A stretch of 64,000 nucleotides of DNA from Bacillus proteolyticus (lineage in GTDB: Bacteria; Bacillota; Bacilli; Bacillales; Bacillaceae_G): positions 51,503 to 115,502 of the forward strand of contig NZ_MACH01000003.1 in the NCBI RefSeq assembly GCF_001884065.1, in the 5' to 3' direction. The notes under the pieces were generated by a model. It did not search any database. It was not told where the DNA came from and worked only from the letters and a program-made list of their open reading frames with translations. The position numbers and the translations under genes were made by a program. This document shows positions 52,738 through 62,498 of the stretch, piece by piece; the stretch's first letter is position 1, and every line of letters starts with the position of its first letter.

Positions 52738-53823
52738 TTGCGAAAACGTTTATATATAGGGATTGGGGTTATTCTGTTAATCGCTTTAGGCGGAATTGTA
52801 TTTTGGTCAGCTTTACAAGGAAACCGTACGGAGCATTTTATTTTAAGGCATATGGTAAATGAAAATGGAACACTTGCAACCTACCGTTTAGCAGATACAA
52901 AGGCAGGAACAGGTGAGGCGAAGGGCCGTGAAGCTTTATCAGAATCGGCAGGACTATGGTTACAATATACGCTTGATAAAGATGATCAGTTGCTATTCGA
53001 TGAACAAGTAAAGGTTATTCAAAATAATTTTGTACATAAGGATCACATCGTTGTATGGAAAATCTCTGAAAAGGGAGAAATGCAGTCAGCCACCAATGCA
53101 CTTATAGATGATCTTCGTATTATTGAACAATTATATCGTGCTTATGAAATATATAAGGAAGAGCGCTATAAAAACCTTGCTGATCAATTGAGCAATGCTG
53201 TACTTCGTTATAATAAAAAAGATAATTATTACGTGGATTATTATGATGCAGATGCAGGTAAACAAAATAAATTTACAACAACATCTTACATAAATCCTCA
53301 TGCATTCTCGTATATGAAAAAGTACGGAAGAATTTCTGTACAGCAGTATCAGGAAGTAGTTCAGTTTTTAGCAGATTATCCGAGAGAGGGTTGGGCGTTT
53401 CCGAAAGAGTATAAAGAAGATGGTACATTTATATACGATAAAGAAGTGAATCTTATTGATCAATCCTACGTTGCGTATCATCGTAGCTTAGGTGGTCTTT
53501 CATCAGATGCTTATTTGGAATTTATAAAGAAAAAAATTCATGAGGACGGAAAGTTATACGGTCGTTATAACCTAGAAACGGGAAAACAAACTGTAAACTA
53601 TGAATCACCAGCATCTTATGGATTAACAATTTTGTACGTATTACAAACAGGTGATACAAAGTTTGCGAAGGAATTGTATGACCGGATGACTACATTCCGA
53701 AATGATAATGTATTTAGTAGATATTATGGTGGATATGTAACAGGTGAGAATAATAATACACATATTTTCGATAATGTATTACCACTTTTAGCTGAAATGG
53801 AATTAGAGAAGAGCAAGAGATAG
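52738..53823 (+). CDS. Membrane-anchored glycoside hydrolase family 8-like protein
   Basis: A 361-residue protein: one N-terminal membrane helix and an extracellular (alpha/alpha)6-type domain. REALSESAGLWLQYTLDKDD resembles the SEGQGYGM segment and SATNALIDDLRIIEQLYRAYE the NATDADLxIA segment of GH8/cellulase-like enzymes. Two of the usual acidic residues are present (Glu in LSES, Asp in NALIDD). It may trim a secreted polysaccharide. Translation probably starts at the TTG 52738 with AGAGGTGA 6 bases upstream; GTG 52729 falls inside that site. Confidence 0.72.
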   Translation: MRKRLYIGIGVILLIALGGIVFWSALQGNRTEHFILRHMVNENGTLATYRLADTKAGTGEAKGREALSESAGLWLQYTLDKDDQLLFDEQVKVIQNNFVHKDHIVVWKISEKGEMQSATNALIDDLRIIEQLYRAYEIYKEERYKNLADQLSNAVLRYNKKDNYYVDYYDADAGKQNKFTTTSYINPHAFSYMKKYGRISVQQYQEVVQFLADYPREGWAFPKEYKEDGTFIYDKEVNLIDQSYVAYHRSLGGLSSDAYLEFIKKKIHEDGKLYGRYNLETGKQTVNYESPASYGLTILYVLQTGDTKFAKELYDRMTTFRNDNVFSRYYGGYVTGENNNTHIFDNVLPLLAEMELEKSKR

Positions 53824-53857
53824 AAGGTGCCATCCTATAGGGTGGCACCTTCTATTT
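53821..53857. terminator. Terminator between the GH8-like and LysR genes
   Basis: TAGAAGGTGCCATCCT and AGGGTGGCACCTTCTA pair almost perfectly around TAT; shared by convergent genes. Confidence 0.88.
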
Positions 53858-53889
53858 GTGTCGTTATTTGTTTGTAAAGCGATATAATT

Positions 53890-54774
53890 TTACGCCCTAA
53901 TATTGGAGAAGTAATCAATCACGAATTCACGAAATTGCTGGGCAGTTTTTGATAAGTAACGATTCTTCGACCAACTTAAGCCAATGGTCCGCTCGCAATT
54001 AGGTTCAATAATACGTAACTTATTTGGTGCTAAAGTAGAGTTTTTTAATAAAGTTAAGCTTGGAACAAATGCGATGCCAAGACCTTGCTTAATGAGGTCG
54101 CTAATCACGGTTGGTTCATCTACTTCAAAAGCGATATGCGGAGTGAAACCAGCTTCTTTACAAAATTCATCTGTTAAGTGCCGAAATCCGTAACCAGTGT
54201 TCATACTAATGAACGGTTCGTCTTTTACTTCATGTAGATGAATACTTTCACGGTTTGATAACCGATGGCCTGAAGGAACGACTAAGAAAATTTCTTCTGT
54301 GATAAGTGGTTCCCAAACTATTTCCTCTCCTTCAATTGGCACAGATGAGATACAAAAGTCGATTTCCATATTATCTAGTTGTCTTTTCATAGAAGGAGTA
54401 GATGCGAGAAATTGCTGGAATCGAACATTAGGATGTTCTAGTAAAAAAGAACCGAGTAGCTCGGGTAATATTCTCGGAATAGAAACTGCAAGTGTAATAG
54501 AGCCTTGTTGTAATTCAGCTAAATCTTTAATTTCTCGTTCTCCTTCACTTAATTCATGAAGAATACGTTCTACTCGTTTTAAAAATACTTTTCCGAAAGA
54601 GTTTAATGTAATCTGTCGACCTTGGCGATCAAATAATGGGACGCCTAAGTCCTTTTCTAGTCTAGCAATTGTTTTGCTGAGTGAAGGCTGCGCGATATGC
54701 AATTCTTCAGCTGCTTTTGTCATATGTTCTAGTCGTGCGACTGTCTGAAAGTATTTTAATTGAAGAAGTTCCAT
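53890..54774 (-). CDS. LysR-family transcriptional regulator
   Basis: A 294-residue regulator: N-terminal winged helix (LLQLKYFQTVARLEHMTKAAEELHIAQPSLSKTIARLEK is the region at residues 3-42) and a two-lobed effector domain (SITLAVSIPRILPELL, then PLITEEIFLVVPSGHRLS). It is transcribed away from the YhgE/Pip gene, with a 135-base gap; LysR regulators usually control the divergent gene. The effector is unknown. GAAAGGAG lies before the ATG. Confidence 0.92.
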   Translation of the reverse strand: MELLQLKYFQTVARLEHMTKAAEELHIAQPSLSKTIARLEKDLGVPLFDRQGRQITLNSFGKVFLKRVERILHELSEGEREIKDLAELQQGSITLAVSIPRILPELLGSFLLEHPNVRFQQFLASTPSMKRQLDNMEIDFCISSVPIEGEEIVWEPLITEEIFLVVPSGHRLSNRESIHLHEVKDEPFISMNTGYGFRHLTDEFCKEAGFTPHIAFEVDEPTVISDLIKQGLGIAFVPSLTLLKNSTLAPNKLRIIEPNCERTIGLSWSKNRYLSKTAQQFREFVIDYFSNIRA

Positions 54775-54909
54775 TTCGAATCTCCTTTCTATAGACCAAA
54801 AGGAATGAATTTATAATTAAAGATGTATTATACAGTATGGAAAGTGACGTGTATAGTGAATCTGTTAAACCATTCGAAGGGTGTTAAATTAGGAGAAGGA
54901 GTATGTTTT

Positions 54910-56910
54910 ATGAAGGGAATTCAACTTATATTTAAAGATTGGAAGGCGATGTGGAACCATAAACATGGACGTATCGCTTTAATTTTTTTGTTAATCGTTC
55001 CTTTAATTTATTCAGGATTTTTCATAGCTGGATATTGGGATCCATACGGACGATTAGATAAATTACCTGTTGCAGTTGTGAACCTAGATAAGGGTGCTGC
55101 GATGGATGAAAAAACAATTCATGCAGGAGACGATTTTGTTAAAAATTTAAAAGAGAATAAGGAACTGGCTTTTCATTTCGTATCAGAAAAAAATGCTGAT
55201 GAAGGGCTAAAAGAAGATAAGTATTATATGGTTGTTACGATTCCAGAGGATTTCTCTAAAAAGGTAAGTACACTTATGGATGAGAAACCAGAGCCGGCAA
55301 AGTTGCAGTACAAAGTAAATCCGGGTAAAAACTTTGTAGCAGCTCAAATTGGAACGACAGCTGTTGAAAATATGAAAACAAAAATCTCAAATAGTATTAC
55401 GAAATCTTATACAGAAGGTGTCTTTTCAAAGTTTCAAGATTTGGCACAAGGGTTGAGTGATGCAAGTAACGGTGCTGGGAAGTTACATGAAGGAACGACG
55501 GATGCGAAAAATGGGGCGAATCAGCTTGCAGATGGTATTAATCGTTTAAGTGACGGGACAGTGAAGTTGGAAGAAGGAAGTGGTAAGCTTGCCTCTAGCC
55601 AATCGGCGTTAACAGGGGGAGCAAATGAGCTTAGTCAAGGAGCGACATCACTTCATAGTGGTATGGAGTTACTAGCGCAAGGTGAAAAAACTTTACAATC
55701 AGGAGTTAGTGAATTAAGTGCCGGTACAAATGAATGGGTGAACGGAAGTGAGAAACTTGCTGAGGGACAAGTAAAAGCGGATGATGCGGCAAGTAGTATG
55801 AAGAAGCAATTAGAGGAGTACATGAAAAGTCATCCAGAAGCACAGCAAGATCCTGCTTTTCAAAAAATCGTTGCTACTTCTAATGGATTAGCTAAAGCAA
55901 CAAATACTTTGAATAATAGCCAACAACAATTGACACAAGGCGCGAAGAAGCTTGCTGACGGTCAGCATAAGGTTGAAGAAGGCATGAATACATTCGGAGT
56001 TAAGTTAAGTGAAGCTATTGCTGGAACGAAAAAGATAGCAGATGGCACTTCGAATTTAGCTGATGGATTTGCGAAGTGGGGGAATGGATTTACTTCTCTA
56101 CAAGAAGGTGTAAATCAGCTTGCGAGTGGTGGAACGGAGCTAAATAACGGTGCTGAGAAGTTAACGAACGGACTTGTTAAACTTGACGAGGGTGCGAAAG
56201 AACTCTCCACGAAATTGGGAGAGGGCGCAGAGAAGATAGCAGATGTTCGCAATGATGATGCACGCAATACGATGTTTGCAGAACCAGTTCAATTAGTGAA
56301 GTCAACAGTTTCTGACGTGCCTAACTACGGTTCAGGTATTGCACCATATTTCTTATCACTTGCATTTTATGTTGGCGGAATTATGGCATCGAATATTTTA
56401 CCGCTTGGCCGTAGACAAAATATGAAGGTAAGTGGAACGGTACACTTTGTTAATAAACTAGGATTGGTATATTTAATTGGACTTATTCAAGCGCTACTTG
56501 TAGATGTAGTTGTGCTAGGCGTTATGAAATTAGAAGTTGCCAGTGTGCCACTCTTTGTTTTATCAAGTATTGTTATTCCCTTTACGTTCATGACGTTTAT
56601 TCTTATGTTAGTAACGGTATTTGGTCTTGTTGGGAAGTTCGCAGCGGTAACGCTCCTTGTCCTGCAATTAGCGACGAGTGGGGGGACTTTCCCAGGAGAA
56701 TTAAACGTAGCTGTTCTTAGCAAAATTGGACAGTTTCTCCCAATGTCTCATTCCCTTAGAGGATTACAAGATGTTATCTCTTTAGGAGATTGGTCGCAAT
56801 TACAAATGCAAATTTTAATATTGTTATGCTACCTCGTTGTTGCTGGAGGGATTGCTTGGATCACGAGTCATATACAGCATAGAGAAAAAAGTGCAGAACA
56901 AGTTTCTTAA
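54910..56910 (+). CDS. YhgE/Pip-family membrane protein
   Basis: A 666-residue protein: one N-terminal helix (about 15-35), a large extracellular region with a long series of short repeats (GANQLADGINRLSDGT, KLAEGQ, KKLADGQ, LNNGAEKLTNGL), then about five C-terminal helices (an ABC-2-like membrane domain). This is the YhgE/phage-infection-protein architecture, as in YueB and Pip. Function of chromosomal members is unclear; some support phage adsorption or secretion. AAGGAG lies 9 bases before the ATG at 54910; the open frame upstream from 54823 lacks a site. Likely controlled by the divergent LysR protein. Confidence 0.88.
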   Translation: MKGIQLIFKDWKAMWNHKHGRIALIFLLIVPLIYSGFFIAGYWDPYGRLDKLPVAVVNLDKGAAMDEKTIHAGDDFVKNLKENKELAFHFVSEKNADEGLKEDKYYMVVTIPEDFSKKVSTLMDEKPEPAKLQYKVNPGKNFVAAQIGTTAVENMKTKISNSITKSYTEGVFSKFQDLAQGLSDASNGAGKLHEGTTDAKNGANQLADGINRLSDGTVKLEEGSGKLASSQSALTGGANELSQGATSLHSGMELLAQGEKTLQSGVSELSAGTNEWVNGSEKLAEGQVKADDAASSMKKQLEEYMKSHPEAQQDPAFQKIVATSNGLAKATNTLNNSQQQLTQGAKKLADGQHKVEEGMNTFGVKLSEAIAGTKKIADGTSNLADGFAKWGNGFTSLQEGVNQLASGGTELNNGAEKLTNGLVKLDEGAKELSTKLGEGAEKIADVRNDDARNTMFAEPVQLVKSTVSDVPNYGSGIAPYFLSLAFYVGGIMASNILPLGRRQNMKVSGTVHFVNKLGLVYLIGLIQALLVDVVVLGVMKLEVASVPLFVLSSIVIPFTFMTFILMLVTVFGLVGKFAAVTLLVLQLATSGGTFPGELNVAVLSKIGQFLPMSHSLRGLQDVISLGDWSQLQMQILILLCYLVVAGGIAWITSHIQHREKSAEQVS

Positions 56911-56913
56911 AAT

Positions 56914-56950
56914 AAAAGAAGCTATCCGATTTTTCCGGATAGCTTTTTCT
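56914..56950. terminator. Terminator after the YhgE/Pip gene
   Basis: AAAGAAGCTATCCG pairs with CGGATAGCTTTTTCTT. It is also usable by the convergent VOC gene. Confidence 0.88.
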
Positions 56951-57330
56951 TATTTTTTTTCCATAACCGCAAAGTAATTATTTTCATTATCAGCAAAATT
57001 GAATGCTCTACCAGTAGGTAAATCTACAACTTGTCCAACTGTAACGTTTTTCTCAGATAGGTCTTTATATAGACGGTCTAAGTCATTTGAGAAGAACATA
57101 AGTGAAGGTGTATTAAGATTTAATTCAGGCTGCATCTTCGCAATTAACGCTTTATCGTGAAGGATGATGCTTGTCCCAGCTTCTTTTGCCGGCGCAATTT
57201 CAATCCAGCGAAATCCTTGTCCGTTATTTTCTTCCGCAACGATTTGGAATCCTACTGTTTCTGTCCAGAATTGCACTGATTCATCTTGGTTATTTACATA
57301 TAACATAATTTGTCCGATTTGAGTAATCAT
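56950..57330 (-). CDS. VOC-family (glyoxalase-like) protein
   Basis: A 126-residue protein with the two beta-alpha-beta-beta-beta modules of the vicinal-oxygen-chelate fold: IGQIMLYVNNQDESVQFWTE opens the first and PSLMFFSNDLDRLYKDLSEK the second; NYFAVME ends it. Some usual metal ligands are not obvious (Gln in the first strand, no clear His), so a binding or resistance role is as likely as glyoxalase activity. The ribosome binding site is weak (GCAGGCG). Confidence 0.82.
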   Translation of the reverse strand: MITQIGQIMLYVNNQDESVQFWTETVGFQIVAEENNGQGFRWIEIAPAKEAGTSIILHDKALIAKMQPELNLNTPSLMFFSNDLDRLYKDLSEKNVTVGQVVDLPTGRAFNFADNENNYFAVMEKK

Positions 57331-57371
57331 AGGTGTCGCCTGCTTTCTTTTTTTATATAGGTATTATTATA

Positions 57372-58529
57372 TCAAATATATGGTTTAAATACTTTTTCAT
57401 GATTCTTCCGAATGGCAATCTTAGCCCATTTCATATTTGTCGTAGGGGAAGGCCCTGTAATCCAAGTATGAAAGGGTAGTATGCTGCAAATGACCATTGC
57501 TGAAATAGAGATTGTGGCTGTTAGTATAAATAATAATAGGCTATATAATATTGTGTTTTCTTGCAATGTGAATAAAGAAAGAAATTTTGTACATAGTTGT
57601 AAGAAGAAAAAATGAGCTAAATAAGCACCATACGTGTAATTTCCGATAAATCGTAAAGCTTTATATAAGAAACCGCGTCGCTGTACAATTGTAATAGATA
57701 GCACGTATAGTATGATAATTTCGCATACGATATATAGAAACATAGATGGTTTTAAGTAAGTAGAAACAGTTAAATGAATAGAGTTCACGCCGTAAAAACT
57801 AAATAACTCATAATTGATAAATAAAAATAAAATAAAGAATAAGATTGTTATAAGCGGGATATGTTTCATGACGAATAAACGCCAAGTTTTTAATGCTACA
57901 GCAGCTATTCCTCCCATGACGAAATAGAATGAGTAGAAGAAGAAGGAACGATCTGTATAATGTAAAATGGTTGAGCTCGTCAATTTCTCTCCATTAAAAA
58001 TGTAGTGAGAAGAGTACCACATTAAAAGGAAATATAGGCAAGCGAAAATGGTCATATATTTGTAGATGTCTTTTTTATTTTCTGTTCGTTTTTGAAACCA
58101 ATAAAATAGTGTGCATAGTAAAGGGAACAATAAGTGAATTTGGAACATCATAATAACGTACCAAAGATGAGGTGCAGCCGTTCCGAGTAATAAACTTTTT
58201 ATTCCGTCTTGTAGTGTAATGACATCGTTTGTTGTTAATAGATAAAGAATAGACCAGAAGAAATAAGGAATGAGTAAATGTGCGGCTTTTTCATAAATAT
58301 ATTCTCTGTAAACGAGTTGCTTCGTATATAGCCGAATTAAATGGAAGCCGACGATAAATATGAATGCAGGTGCTGAAAATTTTGCAAGATTAAATAGCAT
58401 GCCCATAATGAGGGATTGCTCGAGTAAAACATTTCCTTGATTCATTGTATATAATAAGGAACTTTGCAAAACGACAGCAAGAAATGCAATGCTTTGCAAA
58501 ACTTTAAATTCTGGTGCGCTTTGTGTCAT
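57372..58529 (-). CDS. Acyltransferase-3 family membrane protein
   Basis: A 385-residue protein with about ten helices typical of the acyltransferase-3 family (OatA/WecH-like), which O-acylate extracellular glycans or wall polymers. SLLYTMNQGNVLLE and IFIVGFHLIRLYTKQ near the start, PYFFWSILYLLTT and APHLWYVIMMFQIHLLFPLL (with the conserved His/Trp) are family blocks. AAAAGGAG lies 8 bases before the ATG at 58529; two upstream ATGs (58550, 58535) are too close. The acceptor is unknown. Confidence 0.85.
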   Translation of the reverse strand: MTQSAPEFKVLQSIAFLAVVLQSSLLYTMNQGNVLLEQSLIMGMLFNLAKFSAPAFIFIVGFHLIRLYTKQLVYREYIYEKAAHLLIPYFFWSILYLLTTNDVITLQDGIKSLLLGTAAPHLWYVIMMFQIHLLFPLLCTLFYWFQKRTENKKDIYKYMTIFACLYFLLMWYSSHYIFNGEKLTSSTILHYTDRSFFFYSFYFVMGGIAAVALKTWRLFVMKHIPLITILFFILFLFINYELFSFYGVNSIHLTVSTYLKPSMFLYIVCEIIILYVLSITIVQRRGFLYKALRFIGNYTYGAYLAHFFFLQLCTKFLSLFTLQENTILYSLLLFILTATISISAMVICSILPFHTWITGPSPTTNMKWAKIAIRKNHEKVFKPYI

Positions 58530-58718
58530 TGTGTCCATCTCCTTTTCCATACATGATTATAGTACGGAGAATGGATGATAGGTGTGGAATATTTGTGAAG
58601 ATTATAACAAATTTGTGGCGGAATGGGATTATATTAACGTTTTTGCTAATCTATCTATCGTAACTTGAAATGTATCAACGATTTTCCAAATATATTGATT
58701 CACTGACAAATAACGACA

Positions 58719-58752
58719 AAAAGAGGATGCTCCAAACGAGCACCCTCTTTCT
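58719..58752 (-). terminator. Terminator of the DAACS symporter gene
   Basis: On the minus strand AAAGAGGGTGCTC pairs with GAGCATCCTCTTT (one G-U pair), followed by TTGTCG and a T-rich stretch. Confidence 0.8.
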
Positions 58753-58757
58753 ATATA

Positions 58758-59975
58758 TTAAGCAAATTTATTTTTGATCCAGTTTTTACCTTCTACAAGG
58801 CGAGCTGTCATTACGGCACAAGCGTTATCTGCTGTTACGTTTAACATCGTTGCAGGAGGATCAATAATTGTACTAATTGCCGCGATAATCGGCAATGCTT
58901 CTGGCGGGAATCCGTATAGAGAAACGATTAACATTTCACCAATCATACCGCCGCCTGGAATAGCACCCATTACAGTTCCTACTAATAGAGAAACGACAAG
59001 TGCGATTGCCAATGTTTTCGGTCCTTCGAATTCCATGTTGAAAATACCGAATAAGAAAGCAATTTTTAGTACGCCGCCTAAAACAGATCCGTCTTTATGA
59101 AGTGTAGACCCAAGAAGGACAACTGTTTCACGAACGTCTGAAGAAATACCCATTTTCTTCGTTGCTTCTAAGTTCGCTGGAATACTTGCGGCGCTACTAC
59201 AAGTTGCAAGTGATGTAACTGTAGGAGAGACCATGTTCTTCCAAAATATTTGAACACCTTGCTTGCGACCTGCAAGGTATGCATAGAACGTAAAGAATAC
59301 AAAGAAGTAAATTAGAGATGCAGGATAGTATACCATTGCTGCTCGGAAGTAAGTTCCAAGAAGTTGTGGCCCGAATTCACCAACTAATGCTGCGAAGTAA
59401 GCAGCAAGTCCGATTGGAGCGTAGTACATAATGAAAGATACGACTTTCATTGAAATTTCTGCACCAGCTTGTAGGAATGTAGCGAACGGTTTACCTTTTT
59501 CACCAACTGCTGAAGTTGCAATCCCCATTAAGATAGAGAAGAAAATAAGGGCTAACATATTTTCACGAGATAGTAACTTCGAGAAGTCAGATACTGTTAA
59601 GATACCGACGATTTGATCCGCAACACTAACTGCTTTTTCAGCTTTATCAGGCTGTGTTAGTTCTAATACAACACCTTGTGCTGGCGGGAATACTTTCACG
59701 ATAATAATCATAAAAATAGCAGCTAAAATACTTGTAAATAAGAAAGTTCCAGCCATACTAGACATAATTTTACCGAAACGTTTTAATCCATCCATATTAG
59801 CAATAGATGACGCGATGCTAAAGAATACTAAAGGTACAACAATCGTAAACATTAAGTTTAAGAAAATGTCACCAAGCGGCTTTAAAGCAACTGCATCGGC
59901 ACCCATGAAATAACCAATGAAACCACCAATTAGGATAGAAGATAATAAAATAAGTGGAAAGCGATATGCCTTCAT
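58758..59975 (-). CDS. Dicarboxylate/amino acid:cation symporter (DAACS family)
   Basis: A 405-residue membrane protein with eight helices and two re-entrant loops. The serine-rich loop TCSSAASIPANLEATKKMG and the PPATMLNVTADNACAVM segment (family NxxxD) mark the glutamate/dicarboxylate family. It imports an acidic amino acid or dicarboxylate with Na+ or H+; the substrate cannot be set from sequence. AGGAGGG lies before the ATG. It is divergent from the PTS operon. Confidence 0.9.
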   Translation of the reverse strand: MKAYRFPLILLSSILIGGFIGYFMGADAVALKPLGDIFLNLMFTIVVPLVFFSIASSIANMDGLKRFGKIMSSMAGTFLFTSILAAIFMIIIVKVFPPAQGVVLELTQPDKAEKAVSVADQIVGILTVSDFSKLLSRENMLALIFFSILMGIATSAVGEKGKPFATFLQAGAEISMKVVSFIMYYAPIGLAAYFAALVGEFGPQLLGTYFRAAMVYYPASLIYFFVFFTFYAYLAGRKQGVQIFWKNMVSPTVTSLATCSSAASIPANLEATKKMGISSDVRETVVLLGSTLHKDGSVLGGVLKIAFLFGIFNMEFEGPKTLAIALVVSLLVGTVMGAIPGGGMIGEMLIVSLYGFPPEALPIIAAISTIIDPPATMLNVTADNACAVMTARLVEGKNWIKNKFA

Positions 59976-60200
59976 AAATAAACCCTCCTATCGATTATAA
60001 AAAAAATCATACTGAATCATTATAGCGAGTTAGAGACGTCTTTACTAGGAAAATACGATAGATGGAATAGCGTGAAAACCAAGAAATTTTTATTTTTAAG
60101 CTCGGCATACAGTTAGAAATCTAGACATATATATTTGTAACCTAGTGGTGGCAAGGGCTGCACCATAAATTAGGTGTAGAAAAAGGGGGAGGGAAGCGAG

Positions 60201-60503
60201 ATGAATATTTTACTTTGCTGTGCAGCGGGAATGTCTTCCAGTTTGATAGTTACAAAAATGGAGAAAGCAGCAGGGGCAAAGGGGATAGAGGTAAAGATTT
60301 GGGCTGTATCAGGTTCAGAAGTACGAAATCATATTGATGATGCAGATGTACTTTTACTTGGGCCGCAAGTGCGCTATTTATTACCGAAAATGAAAGAATT
60401 ATGTAAAGAGAAGGGAATACCTGTTGATGTAATTCAATCCGTCCATTACGGGCTTTGTAATGGAGAAGCTATCTTACAAGCAGCTTTGTCAATGAAACCA
60501 TGA
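60201..60503 (+). CDS. PTS lactose/cellobiose-type IIB component
   Basis: A 100-residue phosphocarrier. The active-site cysteine is C7 in [11 protein letters not shown] (the family CxxGMSxS), and [16 protein letters not shown] is the following conserved part. It passes phosphate from IIA to the sugar bound by IIC. GGGGGAGGG lies before the ATG. First gene of a IIB-IIC-IIA operon in which all three proteins are separate. No antiterminator or hydrolase gene is adjacent. Confidence 0.94.
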   Translation: MNILLCCAAGMSSSLIVTKMEKAAGAKGIEVKIWAVSGSEVRNHIDDADVLLLGPQVRYLLPKMKELCKEKGIPVDVIQSVHYGLCNGEAILQAALSMKP

Positions 60504-60517
60504 GGAGAGTGGGATAG

Positions 60518-61819
60518 ATGATACGGTTTTTAGAGAAATATGTGATGCCAGTGGCAGGAAAGGTTGCAGAACAGAGACATTTGCAAGCGATTCGTGATGG
60601 AATTGTTTTAACGATGCCTTTCTTGATTATTGGATCTTTTTTTCTAATTATTAGTGCTCTTCCGATACCCGGGTATAATGATTTTATGGCAGGAATCTTC
60701 GGAAAGAATTGGAATGTAGCATTAGGGTACCCAGTGGGGGCTACTTTTAATATAATGTCTTTGATAGCTGTTTTTGGAATCGCTTACAGATTGGGTGAAT
60801 ACTATAAAGTAGATTCGTTAGCATCTGGTGCATTATCACTTGTGACATTTTTACTTGCAACGCCATTTCAAGTTGCATATATCGTACCAAGTACGAAAGA
60901 AAGTATACTGATAGATGGAGCAATACCAGCTGCGTTAATGGGAAGTCAAGGGTTGTTTGTAGCGATGATTATTGCAATTATATCTACTGAAATTTATCGA
61001 TTTGTTGTACAGAAAAAGATGATTATAAAGATGCCAGAGACAGTTCCGCCAGCAGTAACGCGTTCATTTGCTGCGCTTATTCCAGGCTTTATTGTTGTGA
61101 CGGTTGTTTGGATCATTAGATTAATTTTTGAACATACGACTTTCGGTAGCATCCATAATGTTATAGGAAAGCTTTTACAGGAGCCTCTTAGTGTACTTGG
61201 GGCTAGCCTTTGGGGTGCGGTAATCGCAGTTATCATTGTCCATGTACTTTGGGCGTGTGGAATTCATGGAGCTGCAATTGTTGGTGGTGTAATGAGTCCG
61301 ATTTGGTTGTCGTTAATGGACCAAAATCGAATTGCTTTTCAGGCTGGGCAAGACGTACCGAATACGATTACTGCACAGTTCTTTGACTTATGGATTTATA
61401 TGGGCGGTTCTGGTGCAACACTTGCTTTAGTTGTAGGAATGTTATTATTTGCACGAAGTCAGCAATTAAAAAGTATCGGACGATTATCGATTGCGCCAGG
61501 TATTTTTAATATTAATGAAATGGTGACTTTCGGTATGCCGATTGTAATGAACCCACTTTTACTTATTCCATTTATATTGGTGCCAGTCGTGTTAACGGTT
61601 GTTTCTTATTTTGCAATGGAATGGGGATGGGTTGCACGTCCGAGCGGAGCTGCTGTACCTTGGACTACACCTATTCTTTTTAGTGGATATTTAGGATCAG
61701 GCGGAAAAATTTCAGGGGTTGTTTTGCAGGTCGTTAACTTTGCACTTGCATTTCTTATTTATTTTCCATTCTTAAAAATATGGGATAACCAAAAAGTAGC
61801 GGAAGAAAAGGGGGAGTAA
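60518..61819 (+). CDS. celB: PTS cellobiose-type IIC component
   Basis: A 433-residue membrane permease of the lactose/cellobiose/chitobiose family: KVAEQRHLQAIRDGIVLTMPFLIIGS at the start, CGIHGAAIVGGVMSPIW near the middle, and NINEMVTFGMPIVMNP, the conserved sugar-binding segment. It transports and phosphorylates a beta-glucoside or chitobiose-like disaccharide with the flanking IIB and IIA. Fourteen bases after IIB, with GAGGAGAG before the ATG. Confidence 0.92.
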   Translation: MIRFLEKYVMPVAGKVAEQRHLQAIRDGIVLTMPFLIIGSFFLIISALPIPGYNDFMAGIFGKNWNVALGYPVGATFNIMSLIAVFGIAYRLGEYYKVDSLASGALSLVTFLLATPFQVAYIVPSTKESILIDGAIPAALMGSQGLFVAMIIAIISTEIYRFVVQKKMIIKMPETVPPAVTRSFAALIPGFIVVTVVWIIRLIFEHTTFGSIHNVIGKLLQEPLSVLGASLWGAVIAVIIVHVLWACGIHGAAIVGGVMSPIWLSLMDQNRIAFQAGQDVPNTITAQFFDLWIYMGGSGATLALVVGMLLFARSQQLKSIGRLSIAPGIFNINEMVTFGMPIVMNPLLLIPFILVPVVLTVVSYFAMEWGWVARPSGAAVPWTTPILFSGYLGSGGKISGVVLQVVNFALAFLIYFPFLKIWDNQKVAEEKGE

Positions 61820-61828
61820 AGAACTAAA

Positions 61829-62146
61829 ATGGATACGATAGAGACGAAAGCTTTTCACTTGATTTTGCATGGTGGTAATGCGAGAAGCTGTTCAATGGAA
61901 GCAATTGATTGCGCAAAGCGCGGTGAATTTCAGGAAGCAGAAGCGAAACTACAAGAAGCTTTAAATGAACTGCAAGAGGCGCACCGCTTACAAACAGAGC
62001 TCATACAGAAAGAGGCTGCCGGGGAAAAAACCGAAGTTACCCTGCTGATGGTGCATGCACAAGATCATTTAATGAACGCAATTACAGTGAAGGAATTGGC
62101 GAGTGAGTTTGTAGAATTATATAGGAAGATGTCAGTAGCTGAATGA
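61829..62146 (+). CDS. PTS lactose/cellobiose-type IIA component
   Basis: A 105-residue three-helix protein; phosphorylated H76 lies in [15 protein letters not shown], and [13 protein letters not shown] is the conserved first helix. It takes phosphate from HPr and gives it to IIB. Nine bases after the IIC gene, with GGGGGAG about 14 bases upstream of the ATG. The stop codon is part of the terminator stem. The operon ends here. Confidence 0.93.
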   Translation: MDTIETKAFHLILHGGNARSCSMEAIDCAKRGEFQEAEAKLQEALNELQEAHRLQTELIQKEAAGEKTEVTLLMVHAQDHLMNAITVKELASEFVELYRKMSVAE

Positions 62147-62172
62147 ACCTTGCTTATGCAAGGTTTTTTTAT
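62145..62172 (+). terminator. Terminator after the PTS operon
   Basis: AACCTTGC pairs with GCAAGGTT around TTAT, followed by TTTTT. Confidence 0.88.
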
Positions 62173-62339
62173 GTTTTTAAAAGAGACAGTTATGACAATA
62201 AGAGGGCCACTTACGCAGGATTGCATGTGTTATTTCCAGGTTTATGTAAAAATGAAAGGGTAAAGTGAGCTTCATTATATGGTTTATGATGACTTTATAT
62301 TGGAAACGAAAAATAGCAAAATTAAATCATCAATTAAGA

Positions 62340-62391
62340 TAAAGTGAAACTTTAATCAGTGGGGGTTTTACTGCCCGGCGAATAGCGGGGT
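62340..62391 (+). repeat. Interspersed repeat copy D
   Basis: On the plus strand it starts TAAAGTGAAACTTTAATCAG, then TGGGGGTTTTACTGCCCGGC and CGGGG. It is a shorter relative of copy C and lies in the gap between the convergent PTS and speD genes, not at a stop codon. Confidence 0.82.
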
Positions 62392-62416
62392 GAATAAACT
62401 ATGTATGTGTGCTTAC

Positions 62417-62456
62417 CATCAGTGGAGTGTTATAATTTCCACTGATGGTATTTTTA
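62417..62456. terminator. Hairpin near speD, probable terminator
   Basis: ACCATCAGTGGA pairs with TCCACTGATGGT around a 12-base loop and is followed by ATTTTTATA on the plus strand. Its core ATCAGTGG is shared with the nearby repeat copy D, so it may have come from the same element. It lies downstream of speD on the minus strand. Confidence 0.6.
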
Positions 62457-62498
62457 TATTAACAAGCCTCCTTTTTCATGGATAAATGGGGGTGATAA

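Noticed and set aside
60146-60162. TGGTGGCAAGGGCTGCA as a sigma-54 promoter for the PTS operon
   Set aside because: The spacing between the GG and GC elements is wrong by one or two bases for every alignment, and no LevR-type activator gene is adjacent.
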